Part shown: positions 50,169-60,291 of the stretch, in pieces
How the letters are laid out: the number at the start of each line of letters is the position of its first letter
Numbering within the stretch: the stretch's first letter is position 1
Source: Nitrosovibrio sp. Nv6
GTDB lineage: Bacteria; Pseudomonadota; Gammaproteobacteria; Burkholderiales; Nitrosomonadaceae
Direction: 5' to 3'
DNA: 64,000 nucleotides
NCBI RefSeq assembly: GCF_900110495.1
Contig: NZ_FODX01000002.1
Location: forward strand, 310,001-374,000
Position numbers and translations under genes: made by a program
Notes under the pieces: model-generated
What the model was told of the DNA's origin: nothing
What the model saw: the letters and a program-made list of their open reading frames with translations, nothing else
Databases searched by the model: none

Positions 50169-52826
50169 TCACGCTTCTACACGCTGAACCGGAGGGCGCA
50201 GCAATGTGGGCAGTATCACCAGAGTGCAGATGAGAGTAAAAGTGAGCCCCACAGTAAGCATTATTCCCATACTGGCAGTACCCCGATGCGATGAAAACAT
50301 GAGACTTGCGAAATCAACCAGGGCGGTCAAGGCACTGTAAAAAATGGCGCGCGCAGTACTGGTATGAATCAGAATTTCGCTCACCAGCTCCTTGTTCAAA
50401 CTTCGGTGCACCATGTGCAAACTGCTGTCGATACCAAGACCCAGCAGCAGCGGCAAGGCGATGATATTGGCAAAGTTGAACGGTACGTTCAATAGGACGG
50501 TGAATGTGGCAGTAAACAAACTGGACAGCAAAAGTGGGAGCAGAACCAGCAAAGTGTACTTTACACTGCGCAATATTATCAACAACGCTATGATAATCCC
50601 GACCAGCGCCAGCAGGAACGCTTGAACGAACGCTCGCACCACGGCCTCGCCTGCCTCAAGACTCACCATGGGCGCGCCCGTGGCGTTCGGCGCCACTTGC
50701 TGCACTGCCCGCACAAAACGCCGCAGCGCCTCATTGTCGTTAAGATCTTCTGCTGGATAGATTACCAATCTATAGTCACCTGACCGGCTATGCCACCGGC
50801 TGGCTAAAGATGCCGGCAAATCCTGCTGACCAAATGGAGTAGCCTCGGTAGCGGTGCGCAGACTCTGCAAAGCGGAAGGCAGCGTCGCGAGCAGATCGTT
50901 CTCCACCGAATTGAGCAGGCTGCGCCTCTCGTCGAGGGTGGCGCCGTCAAGACGGGCAAACAGTGCAGCAAGGGACGATTTTAGCTCACGGGCAGTTGCC
51001 GAAGCAGAGTGATCGGGACGCTCGGCAATAAATCGGTCTAATGCAACAGCCAGCGCCTCCAATGCTTTACGCTGCTGCACCGGGATTTCATCGCCCTTCC
51101 CCGCAGCCTGGCTTGAAAAGGTAATCGGTCCCATCGTAAGCGCCATTTCCTCGATAAGCTGGAGCTTCTCGTCCTGCTCCGCCGGCACGAAATCGAGGAT
51201 CGTGACTACATTAGTCACTTCAGGGAGTTCAGTCAACCGCTGAGCCAGACGTTCTGCATCCTTACGATTGTCAGCCAGTGCGGTTGCGTGCCAGGGTGAA
51301 CGATCAGCTTCCGCAAGCAGTTCCCGAAAAGTTTTTACCGCTTCTCCCTGGGGATCCTGCATATTCAGCAAATTGTAATCAAACCTTACCTGGGGCAATA
51401 TTGCAAGTGCGGCAATCGATGCGACCAAAGTTACGGCATAGGTAACTTTATGCCACTTCAACGATAGCTCGAGCACCTTGCCCACAGAGGCTTTCGCAAT
51501 CGATTTCGCTGGAAGCCGCCTCGGCAGATAGCGCAACAGGGCAGGGCCGACGGTAAGCGTAACAAGCAGACTGATGATCATGCCGGTACCAGAGATGAGT
51601 CCCAACTCCGCTACTCCGCTATAATCCGTAGGCATGAACGCGTAAAAGCCGATGGCGTTTGTGATTGTGCATGCCGTCAGTGCGGCTCCGGCATCACCGC
51701 CGGATACGTGCATGGCCTCAACCGGCGGAGCGCCATTTTCCAGAATTTCACGATACCGCAGCAGAAAATGGATAGCAAAGTCCGCACCCAAACCAATGTA
51801 AAGCACCGCAAATGCGATGGAGATTATATTCAGGTGACCGACGGCGACAGTGGCAAACGCCGCAGTGAGGATGAGACCCAATGTCAGGCAGACAAGTACG
51901 TTGATTATCAGTCCAGGGGTCCGCATCGCGAAATAGAGCACTACCACCACCATTACGAACGTGATTACTCCCGCATATTCCATACCGCGCAGCGAACTGT
52001 TGAGTTCCTCTTCTGCCAACGCTACTTCACCGGTAATTCGCAATCGAACCGGGCCTTCCCCCGTCACCCCGACGTCTTTTGCGGCAGCATGCAGGGCTGC
52101 TATGGATTGTTCCGCCGGGAATAATTGACTGTAATCAAGCTTCGGTTTTACTACGATCAGCTCCTGGTACTTGCTTTTCTGTGGCTCGGCATTGAACAGT
52201 GATTGCCAGGATAACGCCCTGGGCGATTCGCGAAGCCGTGCGTCCAACGTCGCGCTTATCCCGCTTAACACCGGTCGCAGCTCCATGCTGCGTCCCTTAT
52301 GCAACTCCTCCACCGCCCGCGTCAGCACATCGGCAAAAGCCGTCAAGGTGGGTTCCTGGGCAATATGCGCGATCAGCGGCTGTGCTGCCGCAAGCCGGTC
52401 AGTGATCTGTTCCAGCTCCGGAACACTTTCGTAGAGCAAGCCATTGCGCTCAAAAAAATCGCCGGCATTGGGAGCATAGACATCATGAAAATTCGCGGTA
52501 TCCTTTTTTAGCCGCGCAGCGAGACGTTCTGTCGCCATGCGAGCCTGCTCTGGTGTGGGAGCATCCAGCACTATCAGTAGCGTTTCCATATCCTGCGGAA
52601 ACGTTTCATTGTAATGCTTCATATTGACGCGAAACGGCAGGTGCTCCGAGAGCATCTCTGTGGTATCGGTATTCATACCCAGATTGCGCGAAACATATAT
52701 GCCGCTTGCCACGGCTACCAGCAGCGCTATGAGAAGAACCCAGCCGCCGTAACGATAGGAAATGGTGGACCAGCGCGCGAAGAGGTCGTAGATGCGGCTA
52801 TGGGAAGCTTTGTTTGATGTGGTCAT
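50169..52826 (-). CDS. hpnN: Hopanoid RND transporter HpnN
   Basis: HpnN is an RND/MMPL-type inner-membrane exporter that carries hopanoids to the outer membrane. The 885-residue product has an N-terminal span (about 28-48), a large periplasmic loop, and two blocks of about five spans (near 275-430 and 725-870) with GLGADFAIHFLLRYRE and LLLGLGIDSSLHMVHRSLN as the paired RND signature segments. Length is right. It follows hpnM, 49 bases downstream of it, and precedes mlaA. Confidence 0.9.
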   Translation of the reverse strand: MTTSNKASHSRIYDLFARWSTISYRYGGWVLLIALLVAVASGIYVSRNLGMNTDTTEMLSEHLPFRVNMKHYNETFPQDMETLLIVLDAPTPEQARMATERLAARLKKDTANFHDVYAPNAGDFFERNGLLYESVPELEQITDRLAAAQPLIAHIAQEPTLTAFADVLTRAVEELHKGRSMELRPVLSGISATLDARLRESPRALSWQSLFNAEPQKSKYQELIVVKPKLDYSQLFPAEQSIAALHAAAKDVGVTGEGPVRLRITGEVALAEEELNSSLRGMEYAGVITFVMVVVVLYFAMRTPGLIINVLVCLTLGLILTAAFATVAVGHLNIISIAFAVLYIGLGADFAIHFLLRYREILENGAPPVEAMHVSGGDAGAALTACTITNAIGFYAFMPTDYSGVAELGLISGTGMIISLLVTLTVGPALLRYLPRRLPAKSIAKASVGKVLELSLKWHKVTYAVTLVASIAALAILPQVRFDYNLLNMQDPQGEAVKTFRELLAEADRSPWHATALADNRKDAERLAQRLTELPEVTNVVTILDFVPAEQDEKLQLIEEMALTMGPITFSSQAAGKGDEIPVQQRKALEALAVALDRFIAERPDHSASATARELKSSLAALFARLDGATLDERRSLLNSVENDLLATLPSALQSLRTATEATPFGQQDLPASLASRWHSRSGDYRLVIYPAEDLNDNEALRRFVRAVQQVAPNATGAPMVSLEAGEAVVRAFVQAFLLALVGIIIALLIILRSVKYTLLVLLPLLLSSLFTATFTVLLNVPFNFANIIALPLLLGLGIDSSLHMVHRSLNKELVSEILIHTSTARAIFYSALTALVDFASLMFSSHRGTASMGIMLTVGLTFTLICTLVILPTLLRPPVQRVEA

Positions 52827-52875
52827 GCTTCAGGAAGCAATTTGGAGCGATCGATCCCCCGTGCTGCCCAGGTGT

Positions 52876-53505
52876 TTAATCCTGTTCAGTCAGGAGGATC
52901 TTTTTCTTGAGCATGTCGATGAGCGTGGGGAAACCGTCGCGCTGAAGGATGGCGCGATATTCGACGCGTTTCAGCGCAAGATCGCTGACACCGTCGGCCA
53001 GAACATTGACGATGCGCCAACCATCGTTACCCTTCCGCAGGATGTAGTCGAAACGTACAGGTTCGCCACTCGATTGGACCAGCCTGGTACGGACCATTAC
53101 CTGATCCCGCGGCATGGATTGTTGCTCCAGAAATTCGAAACGCTCACCCTCATGACTTTTAAACCAACCCGCGTAAGTGCCAATGCTGAGCTTCCGAAAA
53201 ACCTCCGTAAAAGTACGCTGCTGCTTGGCGTCCAATTGAGACCAATTGGCTCCTAATGCGGTACGGGCAATAAAATCGAGGTCGTGGGTTTGATCAACGA
53301 CAGGAGCCAGCAACTCGTAGCGCCCCTGATACCCAAGTTTCGCGCCCTCGCGCATCGCCTTGATCAAGGCTTCGTGCAGGCGGTTTACAACCTGCTGAGG
53401 TTCGGCCGCATCCTGCGTTTCCGCCGAGGAGGGCGACATGATCAGAAGCATGACCACTGCTATCTGAAGTTGCAATACAGATTTGATTGCGCGCAGGACT
53501 TTCAT
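52876..53505 (-). CDS. hpnM: HpnM, MlaC-like periplasmic lipid-binding protein
   Basis: A 209-residue MlaC/Ttg2D-fold protein with an N-terminal signal segment (about residues 3-28). Features include RYELLAPVVDQTHDLDFIARTALGANWSQLDAKQQRTFTEVFRKLSIGTYAGWF, a layout known from hopanoid-linked MlaC homologues. It probably shuttles lipids across the periplasm for HpnN or MlaA. The open frame starts at 53667; ATG 53505 gives a clean signal peptide and is chosen. It lies 98 bases after hpnH. Confidence 0.85.
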   Translation of the reverse strand: MKVLRAIKSVLQLQIAVVMLLIMSPSSAETQDAAEPQQVVNRLHEALIKAMREGAKLGYQGRYELLAPVVDQTHDLDFIARTALGANWSQLDAKQQRTFTEVFRKLSIGTYAGWFKSHEGERFEFLEQQSMPRDQVMVRTRLVQSSGEPVRFDYILRKGNDGWRIVNVLADGVSDLALKRVEYRAILQRDGFPTLIDMLKKKILLTEQD

Positions 53506-53603
53506 ATTGACAGCCTTTATAGCAAGTGCGCTAACTGCCATCAAAGCCCGCGGCGAACTACCGGACCGGGGCGCTGTGATGGCATGACTGTTTGCGCTGA
53601 TTA

Positions 53604-54710
53604 TCACTCGACCTTGACAGGAATTCCAGCGAGTGTTTTTGGAAGCTTCGGCTTTTCCGCTGCCCATTTGGGGGTCGGCTCGGCTACCATGGGACCGGTT
53701 GTTTTCGGGCCCCTGATAGAAGTGAGCAGCGCCTTCACGGGGTGCTGTAGCATATCTTCAACGGCGGTAGCCTCATAGCCGCAGTGCGCCATGCACTGGG
53801 CGCATTTTGGATTACTGCTGTTACCGTACTTATCCCATGGCGTGTCATCCAGCAATTCCTGAAAACTGGACGCATATCCTTCATCCGGTAGTAAATAACA
53901 CGGTTTTTGCCATCCAAACACGTTCCGCGTTGGATTACCCCAAGGCGTGCACTGATAATTCTGGTTACCTGCAAGAAAATCAAGATAAAGCGAGGAATGA
54001 TTCAATTTCCAATTGCGCGTCTTGCCGATCTTGAAAATACCCCGAAACAAGTTCTTGGTATCTTTCCCCTTGATGAAGATATCCTGCTTCGGAGCCCGTT
54101 CATAGCTGAATCCCGGTGCAATGGTTGCGCCCTCGATACCCAACTCCATCGCATAATCCAGAAATTCCGCAACATCCTCCGGAGTCTCACCTTGAAACAG
54201 GGTACAGTTTACCGTGACCCTGAACCCTTTAGCTACCGCCAGTTTTATAGCCTCCACCGCCCGGTCAAAAACTCCATCTTGGGCAACGGAGGCATCATGC
54301 CTCTCTTTCAGGCCATCCAGATGGATGGAAAAGGTCAGATAAGGAGATGGCGTATAGTCGCCAATCTTTTTCTTCAACAGAAGGGCATTCGTACACAGGT
54401 AAACATACTTCTTCCGCGCAATGATACCCGCAACGATTTCCGGCATTTCCTTGTGTATCAGCGGTTCGCCGCCGGGGATGGATACCATCGGCGCCCCACA
54501 CTCATCAACAGCCTCCATGCATTGTTCGACCGAAAGGCGCTGGTCAAGAACGTGGTCGGGATAATCAATTTTACCGCAGCCCGCGCAGGCCAGATTACAA
54601 CGAAACAAAGGCTCCAGCATAAGAACCATAGGGTATTTTTTTACCCCTTTCAGCTTTTGCTTGAGCAGATAAGTGCCTACAGCTATCTGTTGACGTATAG
54701 GAACTCCCAT
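53604..54710 (-). CDS. hpnH: Adenosylhopane synthase HpnH (radical SAM)
   Basis: HpnH is a radical SAM enzyme that joins a 5'-deoxyadenosyl group to hopene (diploptene), the first step to extended hopanoids. The 368-residue protein has the CxxxCxxC cluster at Cys38, Cys42 and Cys45 (FRCNLACAGCGKIDYPD), then GGEPLIHKEMPEIV and a C-terminal Cys-rich region (PKCAQCMAHCGYEATAV). ATG 54710 has GGAGG at good spacing; the 54725 start is less likely. It is the first gene of the hopanoid run. Confidence 0.95.
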   Translation of the reverse strand: MGVPIRQQIAVGTYLLKQKLKGVKKYPMVLMLEPLFRCNLACAGCGKIDYPDHVLDQRLSVEQCMEAVDECGAPMVSIPGGEPLIHKEMPEIVAGIIARKKYVYLCTNALLLKKKIGDYTPSPYLTFSIHLDGLKERHDASVAQDGVFDRAVEAIKLAVAKGFRVTVNCTLFQGETPEDVAEFLDYAMELGIEGATIAPGFSYERAPKQDIFIKGKDTKNLFRGIFKIGKTRNWKLNHSSLYLDFLAGNQNYQCTPWGNPTRNVFGWQKPCYLLPDEGYASSFQELLDDTPWDKYGNSSNPKCAQCMAHCGYEATAVEDMLQHPVKALLTSIRGPKTTGPMVAEPTPKWAAEKPKLPKTLAGIPVKVE

Positions 54711-55138
54711 GAACAAATCCTCCAAAAAACTTCAATAGACTGACTGTTGGTCCGCACACACGATAACCGTGCGAACTTTTCCTGTTATTTTTAACCTGGA
54801 CTCGATAGGCCCGACATCCTTTTCATTCTTCGAAGATGCCATTCCACGGGGCCCTTGCAAGTGAAAATGGGCGAAACACTACAGTTCCTTACGCATTCGA
54901 AATTACATAAGCACTGCCGGCAGCCGGAACCTGAATTTTCACCTGTCGTGCCGTTTTGTCGGTACGAGCGGATATTCGGCGGGTACGGTTCAGGTCTATT
55001 CCTTCGTTTTGCGTCAGTATATTAGCACGTATATTTCATAAACTAAACACACAACTTTTTCAAGGTTAAGAACCTCTCTAATCCAAGCCACGCGCGGCCG
55101 AGAGCGGCATCGCGCATTTCTATTTTCCTGCAAAAAAC
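54711..55138. other. Upstream region of the hopanoid locus
   Basis: A 428-base non-coding stretch between hpnH and the porin terminator. It must contain the promoter for hpnH. AT-rich segments around 55010-55060 are candidates, but I can name no binding site. No ORF with a recognisable product. Confidence 0.5.
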
Positions 55139-55173
55139 GTAAAAAAATGGGGCGCCTGAGCGCCCCATTCTTA
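55139..55173 (-). terminator. Terminator after the porin gene
   Basis: An inverted repeat TGGGGCGC-CTGA-GCGCCCCA follows the porin stop codon by 16 bases on the minus strand and ends in a T-run (the A-run at 55140-55147 on the plus strand). Confidence 0.9.
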
Positions 55174-55188
55174 ACTGATTTGACTCAA

Positions 55189-56451
55189 TTAAAAGTTGTG
55201 ACGGACACCGATCGTGTAGGTGGAACGGTTACCGGTTGCATAGGATGGCTGATTGTAGCTAACAACACCGCCCAGATCATTTACAGCTGCGCCGTTGGGG
55301 TTGGTTACGTAAACATGCTGATAACCACCGAAAATGCTCGTGCGCTTGCTCAGATTGTGGATCGCGCCGACTGTAAAGCTATCAGCTTTGCGCGCTGCTG
55401 CCGCGTTGACACCGCCTGCGTGGGCTTTAGTCATACCGCCTTGCGCCACCAGGGTGGTGTTGCCCCATCTGTATTGGGCGCCTGCATGCCAAATATTACC
55501 GTCACCGCCCCAGTTCATCGCGGAGTTGCACTGTCCCGTGCCGGAACCAGCAGCGTCAAGCGGGTTTGCCACAAGGGCAGAAGCGGTGGTACAGGTCGCG
55601 GAACCAATTGCGTTGTTGATATCTTCATACTGCCCGCTGAGCTTGAAGTTTTCCCAGGCCCATGAAGCACCAACCCGCCATACTTCTTCTGTTCTCAGGC
55701 CTATGCTTTTCTGTATGTTGTTGGCATTGTCCCTGGAATAACCGCCGAATATGTCAAATCCCATGCCCATGAAATCGGCATGATACTTTGCAGCAGCCTG
55801 ACCGTCGAACTCGCCGTTTCTACCGCCGGTATTGCCGTTGCTGCCCAATCCACCAGGAAGGAAACCGGAGACGACGCTGCCCGTTTGGAGAGGATCAAGC
55901 GTATTTGCATCACCAGGCATAAGCAGCGCGGCGAAGGAGAAGCCTTCTATGCTCGCGGAGTCATAACGGATGGCGCTGTTGACAAAACCGTTTGCACCTG
56001 AGCCCAGACCGTTTGCGCCACCAGACATGGTACCGCCGGCGCCGTTGGCTTGGAGGGTCGTATAGGCAAACGGATCAATTGTCATGCCGCCGGCAAAATC
56101 CTTGAATGGCGACTGAACACGGCCGAATTTGACATCGCCCCAATGATTGCTGGAAAGACCGACCCATTGCTCACGCGGTGTGGTGGCCGAACCGGAACCC
56201 GCGTTCAACCCCATTTCCAGACGGGCGTTTGCCTTGAATCCATTGCCCAGATCCTCGGTGATATGCAGACCCCAACGTGACGAGCGGGCGTTGTCCTGAA
56301 GCGATCCCTGGCTGGGTTGGCCGGCAAAGTCGACGAGACTGTATTCAGCTTGCACCCGACCAAAAATCGTGACGTTTGTCCCCTGAGCGGATGCAACCAC
56401 CGGGGCCGCGAGTGCACCAGCAGCAGCCAGTGCAATCAGTTTCTTTTTCAT
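55189..56451 (-). CDS. Gram-negative trimeric porin
   Basis: A 420-residue outer-membrane porin of the betaproteobacterial type. The signal peptide (MKKKLIALAAAGALAAPVVASA) is cut before QGTNVTIFGRVQAEYS, a typical first strand. It ends in the Phe-terminated strand YTIGVRHNF, the Omp85/BAM signal. Strands such as RSSRWGLHITEDLGNGFKANARLEMG recur. The start at 56451 gives the canonical signal sequence; the open frame to 56493 is ignored. It likely gives general solute entry. A terminator follows. Confidence 0.93.
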   Translation of the reverse strand: MKKKLIALAAAGALAAPVVASAQGTNVTIFGRVQAEYSLVDFAGQPSQGSLQDNARSSRWGLHITEDLGNGFKANARLEMGLNAGSGSATTPREQWVGLSSNHWGDVKFGRVQSPFKDFAGGMTIDPFAYTTLQANGAGGTMSGGANGLGSGANGFVNSAIRYDSASIEGFSFAALLMPGDANTLDPLQTGSVVSGFLPGGLGSNGNTGGRNGEFDGQAAAKYHADFMGMGFDIFGGYSRDNANNIQKSIGLRTEEVWRVGASWAWENFKLSGQYEDINNAIGSATCTTASALVANPLDAAGSGTGQCNSAMNWGGDGNIWHAGAQYRWGNTTLVAQGGMTKAHAGGVNAAAARKADSFTVGAIHNLSKRTSIFGGYQHVYVTNPNGAAVNDLGGVVSYNQPSYATGNRSTYTIGVRHNF

Positions 56452-56749
56452 GTGGAAAATCTCCTTTAAAGTTGAAACGGTGGGGCCTCTCACCGACCCT
56501 ATTTCGGTGGAGTAGTATCCCGCTGCTTGGACCTCCCTAAATGAGAGGGTTGAGAGATTGTGCCTAACGCAACAACGCCTAGCAAGGAAATAAAGAGACT
56601 TTCGGTATATCGAAGAGGCATGTGTTGCTTTTTTGCAACAAAATCATTTTAAGCGGGGATTCAGGCAGATGCGGACTCCGAGCCGATACGAATTGTACTG
56701 CCGAGTCGTACTGCTGAAATGTGTTGCCGATGCGTGCTGCCCGGGCAGA

Positions 56750-57586
56750 TTAGCCGAACAATCGGGCCAATTCAGCGCCGGGATCCACGGCGCGCATAAA
56801 AGCTTCGCCCACCAGGAAGGCATTAACCTGATGACCGCGCATCAGAGCTACATCGGCCTGCGTGTGTATACCGCTTTCGGTAATCACGATGCGTCCAGGC
56901 GGAATTCGCTCGAGCAATTGCAGCGTGGTGTCCAGGCGGGTTTCAAATGTATGAAGATTGCGATTGTTGATACCGATCAGCGGGGAATTCAATTGCAACG
57001 CCAGCTCCAGTTCCGCGCCATCGTGGATTTCCACCAATACCCCCATGCCAAAGGCATGAGCAAGGGATTCGAGCTCGAGCATTCGGGTAACCATGTCTTC
57101 ATTTCGCTGACGCTCTCCAGTCAGAAGAGAAAACTCGCGAAAGGCTGCGACGATGATAAGGATGCAGTCTGCTCCCATTGCCCGGGCCTCGACCACCTGA
57201 TATTCTTCCAGCATAAAATCCTTGCGCAGTACCGGCAGATTGCAGGCGGCTTTTGCATGCTGCAAATACCGCGCGCTGCCACTGAAAAATTTCGCATCGG
57301 TCAACACTGACAGGCAGGCGGCGCCATTTTGCGCATAGCTTGCGGCAATGGCGGCCGGGTCGAACTGCTCACGCAATATGCCCCTGCTGGGGCTGGCTTT
57401 CTTGATTTCCGCAATGACCGCAGCTGATCCGCCGGTAATTTTATCGCGGAGCGCTTCAGTGAAATCACGGGGTGGCGGCGCAGCCTCCGCCTGGTGGCGC
57501 AGCGCGCGAAGGGGCGCCGCACTCTTTGCCGCGGCGATTTCCTGTAGCTTGACGGTTAGAATCTCTTGCAGAATGTTGGTAGCCAT
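56750..57586 (-). CDS. trpC: Indole-3-glycerol phosphate synthase
   Basis: TrpC closes the indole ring in tryptophan synthesis. The 278-residue protein has [53 protein letters not shown] and [13 protein letters not shown]. It is a stand-alone TrpC, not fused to TrpF. trpD lies three bases upstream, so trpG-trpD-trpC form one unit. Confidence 0.97.
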   Translation of the reverse strand: MATNILQEILTVKLQEIAAAKSAAPLRALRHQAEAAPPPRDFTEALRDKITGGSAAVIAEIKKASPSRGILREQFDPAAIAASYAQNGAACLSVLTDAKFFSGSARYLQHAKAACNLPVLRKDFMLEEYQVVEARAMGADCILIIVAAFREFSLLTGERQRNEDMVTRMLELESLAHAFGMGVLVEIHDGAELELALQLNSPLIGINNRNLHTFETRLDTTLQLLERIPPGRIVITESGIHTQADVALMRGHQVNAFLVGEAFMRAVDPGAELARLFG

Positions 57587-57589
57587 GCC

Positions 57590-58642
57590 CTAAATCAGCG
57601 TAACTTCACCGCGATTTTCCCGATTCGAGAATTCGACGAGTTCCAGTAATTTTGCTTTGGCTGCACCGCACTCTATTGCCGCGCGCGCACTTTCCACGCC
57701 TTGCTTCAGCGATTCCACCACACCCGAAACATATATCGCCGCACCTGCGTTAAGCACGACTACGTCAAGTGCCGGACCTGCCTGATTATCCAGTACCGAC
57801 ATCAGCATTTCTCTGGACTGGGCGCTATCTCGTGCTTGTATTGTTTCGATGGCGGCGGTCCTTATGCCGAAATCTTCCGGTTTAATGGCGTATTCAATCA
57901 CCTCGCCGTCCCTGAGCTCACCTATCCGGGTTTCGCCAGCTATGGTGATCTCATCCAGCCCGCCTTGACTGTTTCCGCCGTGCACAACCATCACATGATG
58001 GCTACCCAGACGCTGCAATACCCGCGTCAGTATACCGACGAGATCGGGATGAAATACACCCAGCAACTGGTTTTTTGCCCCGGCAGGATTGGTCAGCGGC
58101 CCCAGGATATTAAACAGGGTGCGCACGCCGAGGTCGCGCCGCACCGGCGCGGCATGTTTCATGGCGCTGTGAAAATTGGGCGCAAACATAAATCCCAGCC
58201 CGATTTCCCTGATGTCCTCCGCTACCTGGCCGGGCGTCTGGTTGAGATTGACACCCAAGGCTTCAAGTACATCCGCGCTCCCCGATTTACTGGAAACGGA
58301 GCGCCCGCCGTGCTTGGCGACCCGCGCGCCGGCGGCGGCTGCGACAAAAGCCGCTGCGGTGGAGATATTGAAAGTGTGGGCTGCATCGCCGCCTGTCCCG
58401 CATGTATCCACGAGATGAGGTTCATCAGCCACTTCCACCCGGGTGGCAAACTCGCGCATTACCTGTGCAGCAGCCGTGATCTCGCCGACGGTTTCCTTCT
58501 TCACCCGCAATCCGGTTACGATAGCAGCGATGAGCGTCGGCGATAACTCTCCACGCATGATCTGACGCATGAGCGAGAGCATCTCGTCGTGAAAGATTTC
58601 ACGATGTTCGATGATACGGGTCAGCGCTTCCTGCGGCTTCAT
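57590..58642 (-). CDS. trpD: Anthranilate phosphoribosyltransferase
   Basis: TrpD joins anthranilate to PRPP. The 350-residue protein carries the PRPP and metal motifs [44 protein letters not shown] and [25 protein letters not shown]. Length fits. It follows trpG by 57 bases and precedes trpC by three. Confidence 0.97.
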   Translation of the reverse strand: MKPQEALTRIIEHREIFHDEMLSLMRQIMRGELSPTLIAAIVTGLRVKKETVGEITAAAQVMREFATRVEVADEPHLVDTCGTGGDAAHTFNISTAAAFVAAAAGARVAKHGGRSVSSKSGSADVLEALGVNLNQTPGQVAEDIREIGLGFMFAPNFHSAMKHAAPVRRDLGVRTLFNILGPLTNPAGAKNQLLGVFHPDLVGILTRVLQRLGSHHVMVVHGGNSQGGLDEITIAGETRIGELRDGEVIEYAIKPEDFGIRTAAIETIQARDSAQSREMLMSVLDNQAGPALDVVVLNAGAAIYVSGVVESLKQGVESARAAIECGAAKAKLLELVEFSNRENRGEVTLI

Positions 58643-58699
58643 AATGAATCCTTTTTGGGAATGGCATCACCTACTTCATGCAACTTCTTCACGAGTCAT

Positions 58700-59275
58700 T
58701 CATGCAGCTGCCCGCTGCACCAGGAAATTTTCCAGCAACTTGTGCCCGTACTCGGTAAGAATGGATTCCGGATGAAACTGCACACCCTCGATCGCCAGCG
58801 TTTTATGGCGCACGCCCATGATCTCGCCATCTTCGGTCCATGCAGTGATTTCCAGGCAATCCGGAAGGCTCTCACGCTCAATGACGAGCGAATGATAGCG
58901 GGTCGCGCAGAACGGATTGGGCAAGCCATGAAATACGCCGGCGCTATTGTGGAAAATGGGTGAAGTCTTGCCATGCATGAGATGTCTGGCATGAACGATT
59001 TTCCCGCCAAAAGCCTGCCCTATGCTCTGATGGCCAAGGCACACGCCCAGCACGGGAACCTGGCTGTTGTAGCGCTCGATCAACGGTATCGATATACCCG
59101 CTCTACTGGGTGTGCAGGGCCCGGGTGAAATCACGATGCGCGCAGGTCTTAATTCCACCACTTCATCGGGCGTGATTTCATCGTTGCGAAACACCACCAC
59201 CTCTTCACCCAGTTCGCCAAAATACTGCACCAGGTTGTAGGTAAAGGAATCGTAATTATCGATCATCAACAGCAT
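58700..59275 (-). CDS. trpG: Anthranilate synthase component II
   Basis: TrpG supplies ammonia from glutamine for anthranilate synthase. The class I glutaminase triad is visible: Cys79 in [11 protein letters not shown], and His/Glu in GVQFHPESI. At 191 residues it has normal length and is not fused to TrpD. trpE, the partner, is not in the window; the upstream neighbours on this strand are the pseudopilin genes. In many betaproteobacteria TrpG also serves PabB for folate synthesis. Confidence 0.96.
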   Translation of the reverse strand: MLLMIDNYDSFTYNLVQYFGELGEEVVVFRNDEITPDEVVELRPARIVISPGPCTPSRAGISIPLIERYNSQVPVLGVCLGHQSIGQAFGGKIVHARHLMHGKTSPIFHNSAGVFHGLPNPFCATRYHSLVIERESLPDCLEITAWTEDGEIMGVRHKTLAIEGVQFHPESILTEYGHKLLENFLVQRAAA

Positions 59276-59555
59276 GGATGAAGATTTCTACCCTGAATAT
59301 CCTAAAAAAGCGCCTCTATACCGTCCCTTGTACGTTGGTACGTTGTACACCTTCGCCATTTCCGCGCAAGGCACAGGCGTGCAGCAGTGAACTTGGTATT
59401 ATCCCTTCTCCGCGGCGGGCAGACAAGAAAATACGCAAGAAGTGCATTCTGCATGCTTGGGGCTTGCAGAAATCACGAGAACCAGAATTTCCCCTGCGCT
59501 CTTTTAAACCTGTACTGCCTCAGCCTTGCTCAGCCGGTGGACAGCATCACGGCTA

Positions 59556-60281
59556 CTACTGTTTGGAGTCGCCCGGCCATTGTGCACCGGAATCTACTGG
59601 AACCGCTGGATCAGATGAAGGAGAGTCTGGCTGCCGGCGAGAGAATGGATCCCACACCGGTTGCGATTCAGGTTGTATTTGCGGTAGCCGTCGTTCCGGT
59701 TGCGGCTCTGTTTCGGGCTGGGGTTGGGGCTGAGATGGTTTTGTATCGGACGGGGATTGTGCTTGCGGGCCGGGTTTCGGCTGCGGCAGGGCCCCGCCCG
59801 CGTCGCCCGGCAGGTAGACGAACTTCCAATCGCGATAACTTTCCGCCTCTTTGAAAGCTGTATAGCGTTCGTGGAAGTTAGCCCGCTTCAGTGGCGCCCG
59901 AGCCGACAGGCTGTATACACCGGTAATTCCGTGGCCCGGCTGCCGGATCAGTCCCCACTCGGCCGCCCCCGTCATCGGATCAATAAAAATCTTGCGCAAA
60001 TGACGTTTGACTGTCGGGAAACGATCGTCCGACAGCAGTTTTTCCAGTGAATCCGGATAGCGCTTGGTCCCGGGCGAACTCTCGTAGTACGAGCCGATCG
60101 CGCGCCTGAACTGCTCGCCCACGAACATCAACTCTTTTTCCTTTTCCCGCCGCGCCTCGGTACGCCATAACTGGCCTGCGCCCGCCAAGGCGAGACCGGT
60201 GACCGCGACCAAAAAAATTACCCATAAATAGGTAAACCCCTTTTCCTGCGCATGCTTCTTCCGCAAGTCCATGCCACCCAT
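59556..60281 (-). CDS. Pseudopilin with Pro/Gln-rich tail
   Basis: A 241-residue prepilin-like protein. The leader ends KHAQEKG and a hydrophobic helix (FTYLWVIFLVAVTGLALAGAGQLW) follows, with a cleavage site at Gly-Phe. The helical part (EQFRRAIGSYYESSP) resembles GspG/MshD-like pseudopilins. The last 75 residues are low complexity, rich in Pro, Gln, Ser (PSQPQPQPETEPQPERRLPQ). Start ATG 60281 is uncertain; ATG 60272 is an alternative. It is the last of a minus-strand pseudopilin series, 10 bases after the previous gene. Its exact role is unknown. Confidence 0.75.
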   Translation of the reverse strand: MGGMDLRKKHAQEKGFTYLWVIFLVAVTGLALAGAGQLWRTEARREKEKELMFVGEQFRRAIGSYYESSPGTKRYPDSLEKLLSDDRFPTVKRHLRKIFIDPMTGAAEWGLIRQPGHGITGVYSLSARAPLKRANFHERYTAFKEAESYRDWKFVYLPGDAGGALPQPKPGPQAQSPSDTKPSQPQPQPETEPQPERRLPQIQPESQPVWDPFSRRQPDSPSSDPAVPVDSGAQWPGDSKQ

Positions 60282-60291
60282 CCAGCACGCT

